Positions 7,273 through 14,447 of a stretch of 21,672 nucleotides of DNA are shown here, piece after piece; position 1 is the stretch's first letter, and every line of letters begins with the position of its first letter. The DNA is taken from IMG/VR virus record IMGVR_UViG_3300018049_001500, positions 1 through 21,672 of that record. One strand, 5' to 3'. The notes below the pieces were generated by a model. That model had not been told where the DNA came from. It saw only the letters and a list, made by a program, of their open reading frames with translations, and searched no databases. A program made the position numbers and the translations under genes. Source of the stretch: a virus.

Positions 7273-7810
7273 TCCAAGTCGGCGACAGATAATGGTAGAT
7301 TTAGAAACTCTATCTACTCGCCCATATTCAACTATCTTAGCTATCGGAGCCGTGTCCTTTACGATAGAAGATGGAGTTCTAGATACTTTCTATACAAACG
7401 TTGATGCCAACTCTTGTAAAGAAATAGGACTACATATATCAAAAGATAGTGTAGATTGGTGGGCAAGACAGTCCAAAGAGGCACGAGAAGCCTTAACTGT
7501 AAATCCTATTCCTGTTGCCGACGCCTTAACAAAATTTTCAGAATGGTATGGCACAGATAAGTATGCTCCTATATGGGGTAACTCCTCAGCATTTGATATA
7601 TCAATATTAGAAAGTGCTTATTATAATTCAGATATAGAAATACCTTGGACACCATGGGTAGTTTCTTGTTATAGAACAGTTTTAAATTTACTTAATTTAA
7701 ATAACAAGTCTCTATGGGATGCTGACAAAACAAACACAGGTGTAGCACATAATGCTTTAGATGACGCAATGCACCAAACAAAACAAATAATAAAAGTATT
7801 TAAAAAATGA
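7259..7810 (+). CDS. DexA-like DEDDh 3'-5' exonuclease
   Basis: A 183-residue exonuclease of the DnaQ/RNase T superfamily, related to T4 DexA. Motif ExoI is MVDLET with Asp14 and Glu16, ExoII is in WGNSSAFDISIL with its Asp at about residue 108, and ExoIII is HNALDDA with His164 and Asp169, giving the full D-E-D-D-h set. GCGGAGAG at 7243-7250 supports the ATG at 7259. It is shorter than T4 DexA (227 residues) but keeps all catalytic residues. It could degrade host or damaged DNA, or RNA. The stop overlaps the next start (ATGA). Confidence 0.87.
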   Translation: MQTFSPSRRQIMVDLETLSTRPYSTILAIGAVSFTIEDGVLDTFYTNVDANSCKEIGLHISKDSVDWWARQSKEAREALTVNPIPVADALTKFSEWYGTDKYAPIWGNSSAFDISILESAYYNSDIEIPWTPWVVSCYRTVLNLLNLNNKSLWDADKTNTGVAHNALDDAMHQTKQIIKVFKK

Positions 7811-9066
7811 AGTTAGAATATGTAGTATCAGGAACATCTTACATGAGGTTAAGCAATCCTCGTGTTTTAAGTGATGAAGTTAATGTTGCTTTAGTAAACA
7901 GTTTGCTAGAAAAAGTTCGAGATCAAAACGGACATGAATTTAGTATGTTATATAATGGACATACAGAGTCAGGTTTTGGAGAAAAGTTCGTGAATTGGCG
8001 AGGCAATATTAAAAATGTTCATGCAGACTCAGGTGGTTTGCAGGTTGTAACACAAGGATTAGATCTAACTGATGAATTAAAAGATGAAGTATATAGAAAT
8101 CAGGCTAAATGGGCAGATATTGGTATGTGCTTCGATGAAATACCTATCGTAAAAACAGGACTAAAATCAGATAGAAATGCTACAAAAGATAGATGGTTTG
8201 ACCAATCAAGATTTGAGGAGTTTGCACGTAAAACAGGTAAAAACGTAGCAAGACAAATAGAAATATTTAAAGAAGAAGATTCTAAATGTAGGCCTTTTGT
8301 TATATTACAAGGCAACGATATTGATACATACATGGAATGGGAAAACTATATCTTAGATGAGATACCAGATGAAGATCACAAATATATTGGCGGTGTTGCT
8401 ATAGGAGCGGCTGCTTTAGGAACAGGTAACTTAGAAGATATACAAAGAGCTTTTATTGCTTCTCAATCTAGACTAAGAAGTGAGGACGGCACGTTACATA
8501 TTCACATTTTAGGTGTCGGTGCGATACGTAGATTACTTCCTTATTTAATTTTTACACAAAACGGATTGTATGGCAAAGTTCAAATATCATATGATTCTAC
8601 AACACATAGCAGAGCAGTAGAAACAGGCTTATTTTACAACGGCACTAGAAGCGTAAAGTTTAATAGACAACTTTCTAATCATTATATAGAAATGCTAGAT
8701 GATATACAAGAAATGTGGCCCTTAAAAATTACAGTAGAGGACTTTCATAAAAAAATGAATACTAATAGCACAAACTGGTTAGAAGAACATAATGATTTAA
8801 ATAGTTGGATGGAAGCTAGAACAGCAATGTGTTTAAAATCTATATACAATTTTTGTAGACACGCTGATAAAATACATACAAACAAAGATGAGTTATTAGC
8901 ATTTGCTAGAAGATTAAAACTAGAACACGCATACAGAAACTTATATAACATTAAGGATAGACAAGATTTTGATTACTGGTTCAACTCTCCTTACTTAGGA
9001 CAAACTATGAAGTCTGCTCCTGTAGCGACAGAGGCACCAGCAACCCTAGAAGATTTATTTGGATGA
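7807..9066 (+). CDS. dpdA: DpdA/TGT-like guanine transglycosylase
   Basis: A 419-residue member of the tRNA-guanine transglycosylase superfamily, most like phage DpdA enzymes that exchange guanine in DNA for a 7-deazaguanine. ADSGGLQ (residues 73-79) is the substrate-binding Asp motif, FDEIP (109-113) and GGVAIG (195-200) match the base-recognition loops, and HILGVG (233-238) and the nucleophile region SYDSTTHSR (Asp263) match the catalytic side. The zinc-site pattern CxCxxC of bacterial TGT is not apparent; only C-x7-C occurs near residue 340. With folE, queE and queD nearby and no tRNA genes, a DNA target is more likely than tRNA, which remains an inference. The C-terminus ends in TLEDLFG, shared with a glycosyltransferase downstream. 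Confidence 0.82.
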   Translation: MKLEYVVSGTSYMRLSNPRVLSDEVNVALVNSLLEKVRDQNGHEFSMLYNGHTESGFGEKFVNWRGNIKNVHADSGGLQVVTQGLDLTDELKDEVYRNQAKWADIGMCFDEIPIVKTGLKSDRNATKDRWFDQSRFEEFARKTGKNVARQIEIFKEEDSKCRPFVILQGNDIDTYMEWENYILDEIPDEDHKYIGGVAIGAAALGTGNLEDIQRAFIASQSRLRSEDGTLHIHILGVGAIRRLLPYLIFTQNGLYGKVQISYDSTTHSRAVETGLFYNGTRSVKFNRQLSNHYIEMLDDIQEMWPLKITVEDFHKKMNTNSTNWLEEHNDLNSWMEARTAMCLKSIYNFCRHADKIHTNKDELLAFARRLKLEHAYRNLYNIKDRQDFDYWFNSPYLGQTMKSAPVATEAPATLEDLFG

Positions 9067-9084
9067 AAAACGGACAACAAAAGG

Positions 9085-9113
9085 TTGACAAAACAAATTT
9101 AGAACATTATAAT
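9085..9113 (+). promoter_or_regulatory. Perfect-consensus sigma-70-like promoter
   Basis: TTGACA at 9085-9090, exactly 17 bp, TATAAT at 9108-9113, in the 73-base gap after the DpdA-like gene. The +1 would be near 9120, with TAGGAGG at 9128-9134 in front of the ATG at 9140. It would drive the small membrane protein, the conserved unknown and the glycosyltransferase genes. Confidence 0.8.
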
Positions 9114-9139
9114 ATTGACACATCAACTAGGAGGATTAT

Positions 9140-9286
9140 ATGAAAGTAGATTTTCATTTCGGCGTAAGCATGATAAAATCCGTTGTTAGAATTGCAGGTT
9201 GCGTATTTTTAATCAACGGTGCCATTGTAACAGCAGGTATTATGTTACTTCTCGCAGAACTGTTAGGCATTGTAGAAGAACTATGA
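9140..9286 (+). CDS. Small membrane protein (48 residues)
   Basis: A 48-residue reading frame beginning MKVDFHFG with one hydrophobic helix at about residues 17-44 and an acidic end (EEL). A strong TAGGAGG at 9128-9134 and a perfect sigma-70-like promoter stand directly in front, and the stop overlaps the next start as ATGA. I recall a very similar short protein in marine T4-like phages, which supports it being real. Function unknown. Confidence 0.8.
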   Translation: MKVDFHFGVSMIKSVVRIAGCVFLINGAIVTAGIMLLLAELLGIVEEL

Positions 9287-9834
9287 ACATATTTGCATTA
9301 GACACAGACATTAAAGCATGCGCTGAGGCACATTGTGATAAGCACGTGGTTAAAATGATTATAGAATATGCTCAACTTATGTCTACAGCACATAGAACAA
9401 TAGACGGTGTGCAATACATCGGCGAAGGACGTAAAGGACAACGTATTAAACGTTGGCGTATGGCAGATACGGATAAAGAATTATTGCTATACAAAGCATC
9501 TCATATCAATCACCCATGTGGTATATGGACTCGTCATTCAGATAGCAACTATCTATATCTTTACAACTTGTGGTTAGAACTATGTAAAGAATATACTCAC
9601 AGATACGGCAGAATACATTTAACACAGGAAAAACTAGAAACAATGCTTGCTACTCCTCCAGCAAATATTGACTCAGGTGACTTAACAGAATTGCCACAAG
9701 CAATGCCAGATGATGTTAAGGTTCCTAACAATGTTATTCTCGCATACAGAAAATATTACAACATTTACAAGAAAGACTTTGCAGTGTGGCGTAACAGGCC
9801 AACACCTACATGGTTTGGAGAATATGCAGCCTAA
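9283..9834 (+). CDS. Conserved phage protein, unknown function
   Basis: A 183-residue protein. The ATG at 9283 is chosen because it overlaps the preceding stop (ATGA) and the conserved N-terminus begins MNIFALDTD; a longer frame starting at 9199 adds only a Cys/Arg-rich segment that is the shadow of the small membrane gene. The clearest motif is HCDKHVVKM (His15-Met23) with a following helix through AHRTID. The C-terminus RPTPTWFGEY faintly recalls the end of T4 endonuclease V, but that is too weak to name it. Repeated His/Cys/Asp at the front could be an active site. I recall homologues in marine T4-like phages only as hypothetical proteins. Confidence 0.8.
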   Translation: MNIFALDTDIKACAEAHCDKHVVKMIIEYAQLMSTAHRTIDGVQYIGEGRKGQRIKRWRMADTDKELLLYKASHINHPCGIWTRHSDSNYLYLYNLWLELCKEYTHRYGRIHLTQEKLETMLATPPANIDSGDLTELPQAMPDDVKVPNNVILAYRKYYNIYKKDFAVWRNRPTPTWFGEYAA

Positions 9835-10732
9835 CGTTAAAGCACATATTATATCTTATTTTGGTAGTAGAGACTATCCAGATGCTAGAAAGGTGAGAGT
9901 AGACAATCACCGTAAACAAGTGGAGTTTTGGAAAGAATATTATCCTGACATGGAAATAAAAATACTTGCACAGGATTATGATGATGAAGATTATATTGAT
10001 GGATGTTCTTACATAACACACGACGGAGAGCTACTCACACCTGGTGAAGCAAGAAATATTTTATTAAAAGACTTTTATAACGAAACAGGTTATGAATGGG
10101 CATTGTTTATGGATAACGATGCTATACTTAAAGAACACCCAGAGTTTCCTCATACAGGAATGAATATTTGTGATATACTTACAAAATATCCTGAGAATTT
10201 TGATGGCGTAGACTTGTTTATGCCTCATTGGGATGGACGCCCAGGTGACGGTGCATTTAAAGACAAATATAACAATATTGATCCTAAATATAGATACATA
10301 GATTGGGATAACCAAATGTGTTTCGATAGAAAATTTGCTAGCTGCAAAGGCACCATATTCTTCGTAAGGCGTTTAGATAAAAATATATATTATAACGAAG
10401 AATTTAAATATATTGACGGTCAATTATTAGCAGGTGAAGATGATTTCTTTGCATTAGAAGTAGCAATGAACGGTTACAAAACATACATGCTTAGAAATAT
10501 TATAATGAAAGAGTTTACTTCGCCTAGCACACACGCACAATCGCAAGATACAAGAAAAGTGCAAATGAACAAAGGTGATGAAATATTTAGAAAAGCATAT
10601 AACTTCCCAGAAGGCAGGGCTAAGTGGTATGCTAATGCAGGCAAACAACATGGTATCTACATGGATTCAAGAGTAGTAAGGCCTTACAATGAAAAGTATG
10701 AGGCACCAAGTTTAGAGGATTTATTTAGTTAG
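9824..10732 (+). CDS. GT-A-like glycosyltransferase
   Basis: A 302-residue protein whose N-terminal half looks like a GT-A nucleotide-sugar transferase. Residues 6-16 (KAHIISYFGSR) form the first strand, TPGEARNILLKDF at 72-84 a conserved helix, and ALFMDNDAIL (94-103) the metal-binding DxD motif (Asp97-Asn-Asp99). GEDDFFALEVA at about 205-215 is a typical acidic acceptor-side motif. The ATG at 9824 overlaps the previous stop by 11 bases; a longer frame back to 9710 is only overlap with the upstream gene. The last residues (APSLEDLFS) nearly copy the DpdA-like C-terminus. Substrate is unknown; DNA or capsid glycosylation are both possible. Confidence 0.75.
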   Translation: MQPNVKAHIISYFGSRDYPDARKVRVDNHRKQVEFWKEYYPDMEIKILAQDYDDEDYIDGCSYITHDGELLTPGEARNILLKDFYNETGYEWALFMDNDAILKEHPEFPHTGMNICDILTKYPENFDGVDLFMPHWDGRPGDGAFKDKYNNIDPKYRYIDWDNQMCFDRKFASCKGTIFFVRRLDKNIYYNEEFKYIDGQLLAGEDDFFALEVAMNGYKTYMLRNIIMKEFTSPSTHAQSQDTRKVQMNKGDEIFRKAYNFPEGRAKWYANAGKQHGIYMDSRVVRPYNEKYEAPSLEDLFS

Positions 10733-10741
10733 GAGAATATT

Positions 10742-11932
10742 ATGCGTAAATTGTTTTATATGGGTTTAGAATCTTATGAGGCACGTTATACATTACAGTT
10801 ACAAGACTGGAATGAAAGGGAGTTTAAAAGGCTAGGTATTAATTATGAAGTTATACATGGCACAGAAATAGATGATAGCAAAGCTATTGTTACGGGCTCA
10901 GTATTAGATGCTCATGGTAGAACATATTATAGTTTATCTCAGCATTTAAACTTAATACAAAGAATGAAGAACGGAGATGTTACCTCGGGTGATGTTATTT
11001 TTTATGAGGATATGTTTACTCCGGGTTTAGAATGTTTACCTTATATTATGGATCAAAGTCCAAGAGACTTTAGGCCAAAAGTTTATTTAAGATTCCTAGC
11101 ACAAACAGTAGATCCAGATGACTTTCTAATTAGAGAAGGTATGCAGGATTGGATGCGTAGATATGAACAAATGGTTGATGAATTTGTAGATGGTATTTTT
11201 GTAGCAAGTGAAGAATTTGTAGCACATTTAAGAATTGCAGGATTTAAAAAGCCAATATATGTTACAGGACTTCCTTATGGTAAAGAAGAAGTTTTAAGTA
11301 GAATACCTGCACCAAAGCCACTACACGAAAGAAGTAATAGAATCTGTTTCGCAAGTAGATGGGATGATGAAAAACTACCACACTTTTATATGGACTTAGC
11401 AGAAAAATATTATGAAATAGATGAAGATGTTGAGTTTGCTATATTTTGTGGACACCCTGACTTAAAAAGTAATAAACAAGAATATGTAGACAGAGCATTA
11501 GAACTACAAGACAAAATTAATTTTAAAGTTTATACAGGACTAAAAAAGAACGATTACTACAATTTACTAGCTGATAGTAAAATTTTATTTAATTGCGCCC
11601 TACAAGACTGGGTATCGAATACCGTATCTGAGGCAGACACATTTGGAACTCTTACTCTATTTCCAGCATACAGAAGTTTCCCTGAGGTGTTTGCCCACAA
11701 CGGTAACCATATGTATATCCCATGGGACATAGACTCAGCAATGGATAAAATACATCAGCAACTAGGTGATATTGAATTAGAATATTATGATGACTACAAC
11801 ATTGGAAAGGTTAGTGATTATCAGAATGGAACTATTGAACGTAGCATTAAAATTATGCAAGGCAATGGCGACGAATATCTAAGAGATAGAACTACATACA
11901 GAAAACACGTTACGGAGAAGAAATATGGCTAG
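10742..11932 (+). CDS. GT-B-like glycosyltransferase
   Basis: A 396-residue protein with two Rossmann-like halves typical of GT-B enzymes. The N-terminal half has SGDVIFYEDMFTPGLE and a long helical region; the C-terminal half starts near residue 195 with RICFASRWDDEKLPHFYMD and continues with VEFAIFCGHPD, YTGLKKNDYYNLLADSKI and a C-terminal EADTFGTLTLFP. The last is where GT4-type enzymes place the E-x7-E-like donor-binding segment, here with only one clear Glu. AGGAG at 10731-10735 precedes the ATG. It overlaps galE by eight bases. The acceptor is unknown. T4-like marine phages often carry such enzymes near an epimerase. Confidence 0.74.
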   Translation: MRKLFYMGLESYEARYTLQLQDWNEREFKRLGINYEVIHGTEIDDSKAIVTGSVLDAHGRTYYSLSQHLNLIQRMKNGDVTSGDVIFYEDMFTPGLECLPYIMDQSPRDFRPKVYLRFLAQTVDPDDFLIREGMQDWMRRYEQMVDEFVDGIFVASEEFVAHLRIAGFKKPIYVTGLPYGKEEVLSRIPAPKPLHERSNRICFASRWDDEKLPHFYMDLAEKYYEIDEDVEFAIFCGHPDLKSNKQEYVDRALELQDKINFKVYTGLKKNDYYNLLADSKILFNCALQDWVSNTVSEADTFGTLTLFPAYRSFPEVFAHNGNHMYIPWDIDSAMDKIHQQLGDIELEYYDDYNIGKVSDYQNGTIERSIKIMQGNGDEYLRDRTTYRKHVTEKKYG

Positions 11933-12875
11933 AGTATTACTCACAGGAGGCACAGGCTACATAGGTGGCATGGTTGCTCGTAAGTTACAAGGACACACGG
12001 TTTTTAATATTGATAGAAAACTAGAAGATACAGGTGTCAGTATGGCAACATATAACATTGACTTATCAAGTCCAGCAATGCCTGATATTGTAAGAGCAAT
12101 TAGGCCAGATACGATTATGCACTTTGCTGCTGAAACAGAAGTAGGAAAAAGTATGGAACAGCCTGGTGTATTTTATGAAACTAATGTTTCTAATACAATT
12201 AGACTTATGAATGTAGCGGCAGATGTAGGTGTTAAAAACTTTATATTCAGTAGCACAAGTTCTGTTTATGGTGATATTCCAGAGTTTCCACCTACTGAAG
12301 ATGTAAATAAAAATCCTGTAAGTCCATATGGTATCAGTAAGTCATGTATTGAAGATATGTTGCCAGATTATGAACGTGCTTACGGTATGAATTATGCTAT
12401 TTTGCGTTATTTTAACGCAGCTGGGGCGGCCTTAGACAATACACATGGTTACAAACAACATAAGGCAACACATATTATTCCTATTTTATGTCGTAAAGTA
12501 TTAAACAACGAAACGCTAACAATATTCGGACAAAACTATGACACTCCTGACGGAACAACGCAAAGAGATTATGTTCACGTTGAGGATTTAGCAGAAGCAC
12601 ATATTAAGGCAATGGAATATTTACAAACAGGTGGAATGTCAGGTGCATTTAATATAGGCTCAGGCGAACCACATACAATTTTACAACTAGTCTCAGAACT
12701 AGAACAAGTTTTAGGACGAACTATACATTATGAGTTTGGCCCTGAACGTGAAGGTGACCCAGCAAAAGTATGGGCAGATAACAGCAAAGCTCTTCATCAT
12801 TTAGGATGGGAAGCACAGTATAATATTGCTGATATTCTCAGAACATCATACGAATGGGAAAAGAAAAACCAATAA
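11925..12875 (+). CDS. galE: UDP-glucose 4-epimerase-like (GalE)
   Basis: A 316-residue extended short-chain dehydrogenase of the GalE type, which interconverts UDP-glucose and UDP-galactose (or related sugars). TGGTGYIG (residues 7-14) binds NAD; the catalytic set is Ser112/113 with Tyr135 and Lys139 (YGISK). RYFNAAGA, RDYVHVEDLA and the C-terminal NIGSGEP are further family marks. CGGAGAAG at 11913-11920 sets the ATG. It directly follows two glycosyltransferase-like genes, so it likely supplies their sugar donor. Slightly shorter than E. coli GalE (338 residues). The actual sugar specificity cannot be read. Confidence 0.93.
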   Translation: MARVLLTGGTGYIGGMVARKLQGHTVFNIDRKLEDTGVSMATYNIDLSSPAMPDIVRAIRPDTIMHFAAETEVGKSMEQPGVFYETNVSNTIRLMNVAADVGVKNFIFSSTSSVYGDIPEFPPTEDVNKNPVSPYGISKSCIEDMLPDYERAYGMNYAILRYFNAAGAALDNTHGYKQHKATHIIPILCRKVLNNETLTIFGQNYDTPDGTTQRDYVHVEDLAEAHIKAMEYLQTGGMSGAFNIGSGEPHTILQLVSELEQVLGRTIHYEFGPEREGDPAKVWADNSKALHHLGWEAQYNIADILRTSYEWEKKNQ

Positions 12876-12884
12876 ACGGTTTTT
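12864..12884 (+). terminator. Possible weak terminator hairpin after galE
   Basis: AAAAACC at 12864-12870 and GGTTTTT at 12878-12884 form a perfect 7-bp inverted repeat with a 7-base loop, ending in a T-run and overlapping the galE stop. With only two G-C pairs it is weak for an intrinsic terminator, but it is the only such structure I noticed between genes here. Confidence 0.35.
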
Positions 12885-12898
12885 ATATATTATTAACA

Positions 12899-12906
12899 AA
12901 TAAATA
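12899..12906 (+). promoter_or_regulatory. Possible T4-type late promoter of queD
   Basis: AATAAATA fits the NATAAATA late-promoter pattern known in marine T4-like phages (TATAAATA in T4). It lies 21 bases before the queD ATG, in one of the few real gaps, so the start of transcription would be near 12912. Such octamers also occur by chance inside AT-rich genes here, so this call rests on its position. Confidence 0.4.
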
Positions 12907-12927
12907 ACAATTTGATAAAGGTGTATT

Positions 12928-13383
12928 ATGTTAGATTATAATTATTATTCTACTAAAACATACGGACATGAAGAAGGATTGTCCTGTGTATTTAGACAAC
13001 CCAATGCTATACATTCTCATTGCAGTCTACTGCATGGGTATGCTTTGTCTTTTGGGTTTAAGTTTGGTTGCGAAACTCTCGATGAAAAAAATTGGGTAGT
13101 TGATTTCGGCGGACTAAAAGAACTAAAACAATATTTAAAAGATAATTTCGATCATAAGTTGGTTGTGGATAAAAAAGATCCTGAGCTAGACAGATTAATG
13201 AAACTACAACAAGAAGGACTAGCAGAAGTCGTAATCGTAAATGGTGTAGGTTGTGAAAAATTCGCAGAACAAGCATTTCACTTTGCTAATGACTTAGTTA
13301 AGAAAATGACAGGCGGTAGATGTTTTTGTGTTTCATGCGAGGTAAAAGAGCACGGAGCTAACTCAGCAATTTATGAGGGCTAG
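12928..13383 (+). CDS. queD: QueD-like 6-carboxytetrahydropterin synthase
   Basis: A 151-residue member of the PTPS/QueD family, making 6-carboxytetrahydropterin from dihydroneopterin triphosphate for QueE. The marks are HSHCSLLHGYAL (His29, His31, Cys32, His36), NWVVDFGGLK, the FDHK segment with Asp75-His76, and CEVKEHGANSA near the end. The usual zinc motif is C-x3-H-G-H; here the third position is Tyr38 (HGY). The extra His29/His31 could complete the metal site. I recall HGY-type sequences elsewhere in the family. It is separated from folE and queE by about 6 kb and has its own possible late promoter. Confidence 0.9.
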   Translation: MLDYNYYSTKTYGHEEGLSCVFRQPNAIHSHCSLLHGYALSFGFKFGCETLDEKNWVVDFGGLKELKQYLKDNFDHKLVVDKKDPELDRLMKLQQEGLAEVVIVNGVGCEKFAEQAFHFANDLVKKMTGGRCFCVSCEVKEHGANSAIYEG

Positions 13384-13385
13384 TT

Positions 13386-14447
13386 TTGAAAATAGCATTA
13401 ATTACAGACCTTCATTTCGGTGCTAGACAAGACAACATAGCATTCGATAATTATTTCAGAAAATTTTATACAGAAGTCTTTTTCCCAGAACTAGAGGAGA
13501 GAGGCATCAAAGTCATATTCGATTTAGGTGATACTTTTGATAGGCGTAAATATATTAATTTTAATACGCTTAATTCGTGTAAAGAATACTTCTTCGATGA
13601 AATAGCAAAACGTGGCATGGACTTACACATGATACCCGGTAACCATGATACATATTTTAAAAACACAAATGCTGTTAATTCACCTGAGTTATTGGTATCA
13701 AAAGAATACGAGAACATATACTTGTATCAAGAACCCGAAGAAGTAATTATAGACGGCACATCTATACTAATGATGCCGTGGATTTGTGGAGAAAATTATG
13801 AAAGATCTTTGGAAAAAATTAAAAGCACAAATGCTGACACTTGCTTCGGGCATTTCGAGTTCGAAGGTTACGACATGCTTCCGGGAATGGTTAATACTCA
13901 CGGTATGGATCCTTCTCTTTTTAGTAAATTTCAGCTTGTCGTTAGTGGCCATTTTCATCATAGGCATACTAGAGGCAACATTACATATATGGGCAACCCT
14001 TATGAGATTACTTGGAGTGACTATGGAGACCCGCGTGGTTTCGCAATTTTCGACACGTCTAGCAGAGAGTTACAATATATTAACAACCCATTTAGGCTTT
14101 TTCATAAAATATATTATGACGACAGCTTATCCGATGGGTGCGTGGCTGATAGCTATGATGTTAGCCAGCTTAGTGGCTGTGCTGTTAAGCTTATAGTAAC
14201 TAAGAAAACAGACTTTGCTAAGTTTGATGCCTTTGTAGATTCCATTTATGAAGTTAATCCTATTGAATTTAAAATTCTAGAAGACTTTACAGAGTTTGAG
14301 GAAGAAGCAATAGGCGATGATATAGACTTAGAAGATACAATGACATTGCTAAAAGAATATGTTGAAAACGTAACAACAGATTTAGACAAGGATAGAATAA
14401 AAAGCCTATTACAGGCATTATATGTTGAGGCACAAGACGTTGAATGA
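13386..14447 (+). CDS. 47: gp47 recombination endonuclease subunit (Mre11/SbcD-like)
   Basis: A 353-residue calcineurin-type phosphoesterase equal to T4 gp47 (339 residues), the nuclease partner of gp46 that resects DNA ends for recombination. Metal-binding motifs are DLH (Asp8, His10), FDLGDTFD (Asp46/Asp49), GNHD (85-88), GHFEFEG (155-161) and GHFHH (188-192). The start is TTG at 13386, with GAGGG at 13375-13379, and gives the canonical KIALITDLHFG N-terminus. It lies two bases after queD and is coupled to gp46 by ATGA. Confidence 0.95.
   Translation: MKIALITDLHFGARQDNIAFDNYFRKFYTEVFFPELEERGIKVIFDLGDTFDRRKYINFNTLNSCKEYFFDEIAKRGMDLHMIPGNHDTYFKNTNAVNSPELLVSKEYENIYLYQEPEEVIIDGTSILMMPWICGENYERSLEKIKSTNADTCFGHFEFEGYDMLPGMVNTHGMDPSLFSKFQLVVSGHFHHRHTRGNITYMGNPYEITWSDYGDPRGFAIFDTSSRELQYINNPFRLFHKIYYDDSLSDGCVADSYDVSQLSGCAVKLIVTKKTDFAKFDAFVDSIYEVNPIEFKILEDFTEFEEEAIGDDIDLEDTMTLLKEYVENVTTDLDKDRIKSLLQALYVEAQDVE

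Noticed and set aside
9063-9143. A 26-codon frame right after the DpdA-like stop
   Set aside because: It covers the perfect TTGACA/TATAAT promoter and the Shine-Dalgarno of the 48-residue gene and shows no protein-like pattern; the regulatory reading explains the bases better.
9199-9282. Upstream extension of the conserved unknown protein starting at 9199
   Set aside because: The added Cys/Arg-rich residues are the out-of-frame image of the 48-residue membrane gene; the ATGA-coupled ATG at 9283 gives the conserved N-terminus.
9710-9823. Upstream extension of the GT-A-like protein
   Set aside because: It overlaps the 3' end of the preceding conserved gene entirely and adds no GT-A feature; the ATG at 9824 begins just before the first beta strand.
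13786-14196. A 136-codon + strand frame inside gp47 with membrane-like segments
   Set aside because: It lies fully within the intact gp47 gene in another frame; hydrophobic content arises from the frame shift.
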